Part shown: positions 57,201 to 64,000 of the stretch, one piece after another
Numbering within the stretch: the stretch's first letter is position 1
Layout: every line of letters begins with the position of its first letter
From: Ceriagrion tenellum
Lineage: Eukaryota > Arthropoda > Insecta > Odonata > Coenagrionidae
Assembly: GCA_963169105.1 (NCBI GenBank)
Contig: OY720636.1
Coordinates: 134,345,747-134,409,746, forward strand
Direction: 5' to 3'
DNA: 64,000 bases
The notes under the pieces: generated by a model
What the model saw: only the letters and a program-made list of their open reading frames with translations
The model's database searches: none
What the model was told of the DNA's origin: nothing
Made by a program: the position numbers and the translations under genes

Positions 57201-60200
57201 GACATTTTGACCATGGAAGAAAGTTTTTAATAAATTTTGATTTCATATTGCAGCCAGACCTCATGAATATATGGCCGGATCAGAGGTATCTGTTACGCCC
57301 ACTTCATCCGTCGGGAAGCTCCCTAATAAGTCACGGCTATGGAGTCTGGGGAAATCATCAAAAGAGGCTCCTCGCCATGAAGCCAAATACACAGAGGATG
57401 GTGAGTACTTTTTTTTCCTTAGAACTTATCTCACCTGAATATTTGACTGTTTATGTAAATACAATTCTTTTTGGAGTGGGAGATCTGTGTTCAGCGATCA
57501 AAGTAACAACATGCATTGAAATTGGCTCTTGATTACAATATTTAGGCTTCTTTGTTATATTTCTTCTGCCATATCAATTAAAATGTATTTTGTCAACTTA
57601 ACATCACGAGAATATGAAAAGAAGGTACTGCAATTTCCATATAAAAATTTATTTTACGGGAAAGGAATAGGGAAGTGGTGACGGGGTGGGCCTCCCTTTC
57701 TTTGCAAGGTGCATAACTCTGGGGATAAAGTCACTCTGGTGATTATGCGTCACCATATGTTTTGTGAAGGGTGAGGCATTTTTCCTAATTCAGAAGCTGT
57801 CTTCATGTTCGCTAACCGTGATATTGAAAAGTAAATTCATCCGTCTGAGAGATATATTATTACATTCATTGCAGCAGACTTCATGAATTCTGCTTTTTTC
57901 TTGAGTCTTTATTCTGTCTTTTTTAACCCAAGTATGTTTCTCAGAGTGTTTCTATTGTAGAAAGCAGCACTGACTTCTCCTTTTGGAAGATATTGTAATT
58001 TCTTGAGAGAGATTCTACCAAGGAAGGATATCCTCCTCCTCTTTGGACAAGATTCTACCTCTTGTGTCCCACTTTTAATCACCTTCTGAGCCAATGCTGT
58101 CTGTTTCCATCTGTGCAGTGTATCAGTTAGAACTTCCAAGTATCCATCGCGGACAGGTATTTGGTTGTGAATGTGGAGGAGAGAATGTGAATTGTGGACA
58201 GGTAATTGAATGTGGAGTAGTGAGTGAACGTGTAATGCATATTCAGAAGTTCAAATTAATATACTGCACTGATAGAAACATACAGCAGTATTTTGATGTT
58301 CCAATGAACTAATATTCATTTCCCATTAGCCATCCTCATTTTTGGCATGGCATTTGGAATTTTTAGGGGATGGATTTGTATGGACTGGTTCATAAGATTT
58401 TCATATATATTTTTGATATCTCGAAAACATAAAAAATAGTAATGTTTTAGCCCAAAACTGCTTATGGTTATGCTTCGAAAAAGTCACCTTCCTTCAAAGG
58501 TTTTGGGTCTTCAACCAAATGACTTACTCTTAATGCAGGTGTTGTCTTCTAGCATGTGTTTTTAATATAGGTTTATATTTATACCATTAGAATCCCTGAA
58601 ACATCTGTTTGCTAGAGTTTAGCTTTAAGGCGAAGCGATTCGTACCCAAGGTTTCACAAATTATAGAAAGGATGTCATCAATCACTCACAATTTCATTGA
58701 AAAACTTCAGTTGAGGCATGAAATAAAAAATAAGTGATCCTTTGCCTAAGATTAATTAAGGAAATCATGCCGTTTTCATTATTACACTGGTAGTATTTTA
58801 TTGCATGGCGCTCCATTCTTAAATTGTAGTACAGTGTTCATTTGCGACTTAAGATTAAATGAACTCTGTTTGCAAAAAGTATTAATTTTCGCCATTATTT
58901 AATTTTTTCAGAGCTCCAGCAATGCGTAAAAAACATAAATCGGGATAATGAAGAGTACATTAGCCGAATGGCAAGGAATCATGAGGTTGATTTGAAAAAC
59001 TTGCGAGGGGAATATGCAGAAAAGCTTCGCATATGTATAAAGTATGTAGTACAGCTGGAACAAAATGTGCTTCAACTGCAAGAGGAATGGATAAAATGCC
59101 AGACGTTACTTGGCATGGAGGTTAGTGACATTGAAGAAATGCCTTTCCTTGTACTCAAAGCAAAATTTTTTCTATAAAAAAGGCCTATGTGATATTCTCT
59201 ATCCAATTATAAAGATAAATTTTGGCATAACTTGAGAGGAGATTAACAAGATTGAGCATTTATTAAGAAACAATTTCTATGATTCCACACATTAAAGCCA
59301 CGTTAGATTTCAATGCCTATGGCATCGATGTCATGGCACCCTGACCAAAAAATGTAGAAATCATTTGCGTTGGCAATATAAGGAATTATACAAAGAGTTT
59401 GATGAATATGCCTATACCTAATCTTTCTATACACTCTGATAGTGGAATCAGAATATCATTTTCTTTATGCTAACCCATATTTTTGAATTTTATTATTCTT
59501 TTATACTCACCTTCATTAACCCTCAGTTTTAAGCTAAATTTTTGTCTGGATGGTAAAAAAAAAATATTGCCCCTTTATCTTAACAGAGTACCTTAATTCT
59601 TCAAACATTTCTCCTTTGATTGCCTAGCATTTTGGGACAAAGCTGGGAATTAAAATGGGAGAAAAATCATTTTCTTTAAACATGAAAATTTCAATAAAGT
59701 AAGAACCATCTGCCTTTAACTGCAACCGAAATCTGAATTCCTTGATATTATATAAATCCTCTAGCCGGTGAAGCTGCCAGTTTCTTTCTCCCCTGTAGAT
59801 TTTTCCTGGCGTTAAAGTGGTTGAGAGGATACATTAGCTTAAGTATATCAGCACTCCCCATTGTATCATAGTATCTGGTTTGCAGACCACATCTTCATTA
59901 TTATTATCACAAAATTTTACCCATTTGCCATATTCTGAGAATAGAAATAGGCTAGAAAGTACAATATATGTTAATTTCTTGGCCAAAAAAGGAAGTCATC
60001 AAATTTTAATGATTGGCTTTTTACATAGAAATGCCCTCCTTTAATTGTTTTTAGTATATGTACCATCATGAAGTAGGGTATTTTCTTTATGGGGCTACCA
60101 ATAAGTAGAGCTCAGTGATTTCTATTGACATCTTGTGAGCCTTTTGTATTAATGATCTTTATTAATTGACGCAGGAAAAAGAGGAAGTGGTTAAACTTGA

Positions 60201-60576
60201 AGTAGAAGGGACAGAGTCAAGGGTCTTGCCTTCGCCGCCTATATCAACAGCATCAGCCGTCAAAATAGACTCTCTGACAGCAATGACCTTGAACTTGGCA
60301 GCACCATTTATGACCAGTCTACTTCAACCTCAACCATCTCCAGAGTCACAGCCGGCTCCTGAATCATTGCTCAACACCTGCAAAGACACCTGTGAAGGAT
60401 CAAAGACAACTGCGTCTCCCATGGAGACCACATCTGCTTCACTGCCAACTCCTCCCGCTCTGCTGATGAGCGAAGTGGATGGACCACAGCCACCTCCTCC
60501 TCCAGGCCCACCAATATTATTGAGCCTCATGACTTTATCTGACATGACTCATGACATTAAGGCTCATGTGGACTAA
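54233..60576 (+). CDS. Predicted N-acylated coiled-coil protein, copy 2
   Basis: Exons 54233-54338, 57254-57400, 58912-59120 and 60175-60576 are the counterparts of copy 1, with identical lengths and phases (287 aa). Coding changes are few, for example in exon 3 (LTNLRGEY versus LKNLRGEY, CQMLLG versus CQTLLG). All splice sites and both termini are kept, so both copies could be expressed. Exon 4 appears identical between copies. Confidence 0.76.
55675..55740 (+). ncRNA. Hammerhead-like motif, copy 2
   Basis: Duplicate of 24980-25045, with the CTGAGGA, GGG/CCC stem and CGAAACG order unchanged. Confidence 0.38.
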
Positions 60577-61203
60577 TAATGTTTGATTCTTAATTCTATA
60601 TGTTATTTATTGATTTTTTCCCCTTCATTGGATATTCGATTTTCTTGAATGAAAATTAAATAAAATGAATTTGAAAAGCAATAGCTATTCTGTATGTTAC
60701 ATTGTTTTTGTATTTTCCGTCACCTTCTGTAATTAGGGGAACAAACGTTAAGGGTGAGCTGTGGGTAATTCATGAAAAGACTCTATTTGGAACAACTAAT
60801 GCCACCACTTCTATGAAGCATAGTAACGATAAAATGAGGTTTGGAAATTGGAGCCGGTAAGAAAACCATATGACGAGGCTAAACTCCTGTGGCGACATTT
60901 GAACAATCGCACCGAGAGAAATTTCGTCATTATTACTTACTTCCGACGATATTCACCTTGCTCTGTCAGTTCGAGCCATTGTCACATATGCACGCATATA
61001 GGTCGACTTGGAGACTTAAGACTTCAAATTCCTCATGGCAGGCATTGAAAGGGGTCAACTGGGGATAAAGGAAAGAGACAAACAAACAGATTCTAGAAAA
61101 CTATTCTCCCCGAAGCCATTTCTCGTGCTATTTACTTCGCCTCGCACGATGTACGGATGTCACTTGTTCATGTATGATAATAAAAATGTATGATAAACGT
61201 AAG

Positions 61204-61500
61204 GTAGGTGTGAGAATTAATGGGGTTCTGAGAGATTGGTTTGCAATGAAACAGGGCGTAAAGCGAGAATGCGTAATATCACTATGGCTGTTTAATGTAT
61301 TAATGGATAAATGTGTTAGAGATGCATTTAATGAAAGTACAGTGTTGTAATTAGAATAGTAAACGTGCGAGTTATAGTACATGCGGATGATATGACTAAA
61401 TTAAAAGTATAATTTAAGGAGAATAACTGTATGATGATGGAGAATGTTGAATTAATTAAACAAGTATATTATTTTGTGCAATTAGGTAAGATGTTGTTTA
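61204..61500 (+). pseudogene. LINE RT fragment at duplication edge
   Basis: Encodes VGVRINGVLRDWFAMKQGVK and LFNVLMDKCVRDA, related to the fragment at 20629, then breaks up. In copy 1 the equivalent site continues instead into LINE endonuclease-region sequence. Confidence 0.75.
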
Positions 61501-61640
61501 CCGGTGTGTCAGTACACTGGATATACCTCCTAGTGGTGGGTCGCGGGCAATAGTATGCTGGCTCTCAAGGTAGTCCTTTCAGAAGGGATCCTAGCTTGAG
61601 CAGAATAGAGCCTGGGGTATTACTATGTTTTGGTTGCTTC
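61501..61640. other. Junction sequence between copies
   Basis: Unique DNA between the LINE fragment and the abrupt start of the third copy. Nothing recognised. Confidence 0.4.
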
Positions 61641-63409
61641 AAATCATCAAAAGAGGCTCCTCGCCATGAAGCCAAATACACAGAGGATGGTGAGTACTTT
61701 TTTTTCCTTAGAACTTATCTCACCTGAATATTTGACTGTTTATGTGAATACAAGTCTTTTTGGAGTGGGAGATCTGTGTTCAGCGATCAAAGTAACAACA
61801 TGCATTGAAATTGGCTCTTGATTACAATATTTAGGCTTCTTTGTTATATTTCTTCTGCCATGTCAATTAAAATGTATTTTGTGAACTTAACATCACGAGA
61901 ATATGAGAAGAAGGTACTGCAATTTCCATATAAAAATTTATTTTACGGGAAAGGAATAGGGTAGTGGTGACGGGGTGGGCCTCCCTTTCTTTGCAAGGTG
62001 CATAACTCTGGGGATAAAGTCACTCTGGTGGTTATGCGTCACCATATGTTTTGTGAAGGGTGAGGCATTTTTCCTAATTCAGAAGCTGTCTTCATGTTCG
62101 CTAACCGTGATATTGAAATGTAAATTCATCCGTCTGAGAGATATATTGTTGGATTCATTGCAGCCGACTTCATGAATTCTGCTTTTTTCTTGAGTCTTTA
62201 TTCTGTCTTTTTTAACCCAAGTATGTTTCTCAGAGTGTTTCTATTGTAGAAAGCAGCACTGACTTCTCCTTTTGGAAGATATTGTAATTTCTTGAGAGAG
62301 ATTCTACCAAGGAAGGATATCCTCCTCCTCTTTGGACAAGATTCTACCTCTTGTGTCCCACTTTTAATCACCTTCTGAGCCAATGCTGTCTGTTTCCATC
62401 TGTGCAGTGTATCAGTTAGAACTTCCAAGTATCCATCGCGGACAGGTATTTGGTTGTGAATGTGGAGGAGAGAATGTGAATTGTGGACAGGTAATTGAAT
62501 GTGGAGTAGTGAGTGAACGTGTAATGCATATTCAGAAGTTCAAATTAATATACTGCACTGATAGAAACATACAGCAGTATTTTGATGTTCCAATGAACTA
62601 ATATTCATTTCCCATTAGCCATCCTCATTTTTGGCATGGCATTTGGAATTTTTAGGGGATGGATTTGTATGGACTGGTTCATAAGATTTTCATATATATT
62701 TTTGATATCTCGAAAACATAAAAAATAGTAATGTTTTAGCCCAAACCTGCTTATGGTTATGCTTCGAAAAAGTCACCTTCCTTCAAAGGTTTTGGGTCTT
62801 CAACCAAATGACTTACTCTTAATGCAGGTGTTGTCTTCTAGCATGTGTTTTTAATATAGGTTTATATTTATACCATTAGAATCCCTGAAACATCTGTTTG
62901 CTAGAGTTTAGCTTTAAGGCGAAGCGATTCGTACCCAAGGTTTCACAAATTATAGAAAGGATGTCATCAATCACTCACAATTTCATTGAAAAACTTCAGT
63001 TGAGGCATGAAATAAAAAATAAGTGATCCTTTGCCTAAGATTAATTAAGGAAATCATGCCGTTTTCATTATTACACTGGTAGTATTTTATTGCATGGCGC
63101 TCCATTCTTAAATTGTAGTACAGTGTTCATTTTCGACTTAAGATTAAATGAACTCTGTTTGCAAAAAGTATTAATTTTCGCCATTATTTAATTTTTTCAG
63201 AGCTCCAGCAATGCGTAAAAAACATAAATCGGGATAATGAAGAGTACATTAGCCGAATGGCAAGGAATCATGAGGTTGATTTGAAAAACTTGCGAGGGGA
63301 ATATGCAGAAAAGCTTCGCATATGTATAAAGTATGTAGTACAGCTGGAACAAAATGTGCTTCAACTGCAAGAGGAATGGATAAAATGCCAGACGTTACTT
63401 GGCATGGAG
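61641..63409 (+). pseudogene. Third host-gene copy, exon 1 and part of exon 2 absent
   Basis: Partial exon 2 (61641-61689) with its GTGAGT donor and a complete exon 3 (63201-63409) are present; exon 4 would lie beyond the window. No exon 1 or promoter precedes it, so it is probably non-functional unless joined to new upstream sequence. Confidence 0.7.
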
Positions 63410-64000
63410 GTTAGTGACATTGAAGAAATGCCTTTCCTTGTACTCAAAGCAAAATTTTTTCTATAAAAAAGGCCTATGTGATATTCTCAATCCAATTGTA
63501 AAGATAAATTTTGGCATAACTTGAGAGGAGATTAACAAGATTGAGCATTTATTAAGAAACAATTTCTATGATTCCACACATTAAAGCCACGTTAGATTTC
63601 AATGCCTATGGCATCGATGTCATGGCACCCTGACCAAAAAATGTAGAAATCATTTTCGTTGGCAATAAAAGGAATCATACAAAGAGTTTGATGAATATGG
63701 CTATACCTAATCTTTCTATACACTCTGATAGTGGAATCAGAATATCATTTCCTTTATGCTAACCCATATTTTTGATTTTTATTATTCTTTTATACTCACC
63801 TTCATTAAACCTCAGTTTTAAGCTAAATTTTTGTCTGGATGGTAAAAAAAAAATATTGCCCCTTTATCTTAACAGAGTACCTTAATTCTTCAAACATTTC
63901 TCCTTTGATTGCCTAGCATTTTGGGACAAAGCTGGGAATTAAAATGGGAGAAAAATCATTTTCTTTAAACATGAAAATTTCAAAAAAGTAAGAACCATCT
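61641..64000 (+). repeat. Third, partial copy of the host-gene locus
   Basis: Collinear with about 57352-59710 of copy 2, starting inside exon 2 and running off the window. It shares copy-2-specific bases (CTCGCCATG; the 58160-58210 variant stretch), so it derives from copy 2 or its parent. Confidence 0.92.

Larger units (their letters stand above)
50179..61213 (+). repeat. Segmental duplication copy 2
   Basis: Collinear with 1-621 plus 20107-30572 and lacking the Sola nest; the empty target is ACAT at 50796-50799. Differences are scattered substitutions and a few indels. It contains the LINE remnant, both diverged intron repeats and the full four-exon gene. Confidence 0.93.

Overview
This window looks like intron-rich, transposon-laden genomic DNA of an invertebrate, most likely an arthropod. 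The evidence is GT-AG introns, TATA/initiator promoters, (TA)n tracts, Penelope-like, non-LTR, Harbinger, CACTA/tnp2 and Sola-type elements, and a Maverick/Polinton-like DNA-virus-related element. The species cannot be named from the sequence. Nothing is prokaryotic.

Layout. (A) 1-30572 and 50179-61213 are two copies of one segmental duplication carrying a four-exon host gene, with a third partial copy at 61641-64000. The gene encodes a predicted N-acylated coiled-coil protein of 287 aa and is not recognised. (B) Copy 1 is split by a nest of DNA transposons. A Sola-type element (622-20106, TSD ACAT) is absent from copy 2. A PIF/Harbinger element (1105-17400, TSD TAA) sits in the left terminal repeat of the Sola element. 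A CACTA-like tnp2 element (2753-10549, TSD AA) sits inside the Harbinger, in the presumed first intron of its accessory gene. The Harbinger and CACTA elements each encode two genes whose spliced frames can be followed exon by exon with no break seen. (C) 31960-46800 is a Penelope-like retroelement with (TA)n-flanked termini. Its ORF is cut in the GIY-YIG domain by (D), an 11,760-bp element at 34463-46222 with 753-bp terminal inverted repeats, AG termini and a 6-bp TSD (AACATG).

Element D is the most interesting object. Its TSD length, termini, long TIRs and an adenovirus-type protease remnant are Maverick/Polinton hallmarks, but no PolB, integrase, packaging ATPase or capsid gene is recognisable. 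It carries instead an uninterrupted intronless matrix metalloproteinase gene with propeptide, catalytic and hemopexin-like regions, a complete dUTPase, and several unrecognised genes with close-set TATA boxes, plus broken remnants on its right side. It looks like a shortened or cargo-bearing Maverick/adintovirus-like element. Whether it is mobile or expressed cannot be seen.

(E) 46800-50178 holds a decayed transposon protein and an unclassified inverted-repeat unit.
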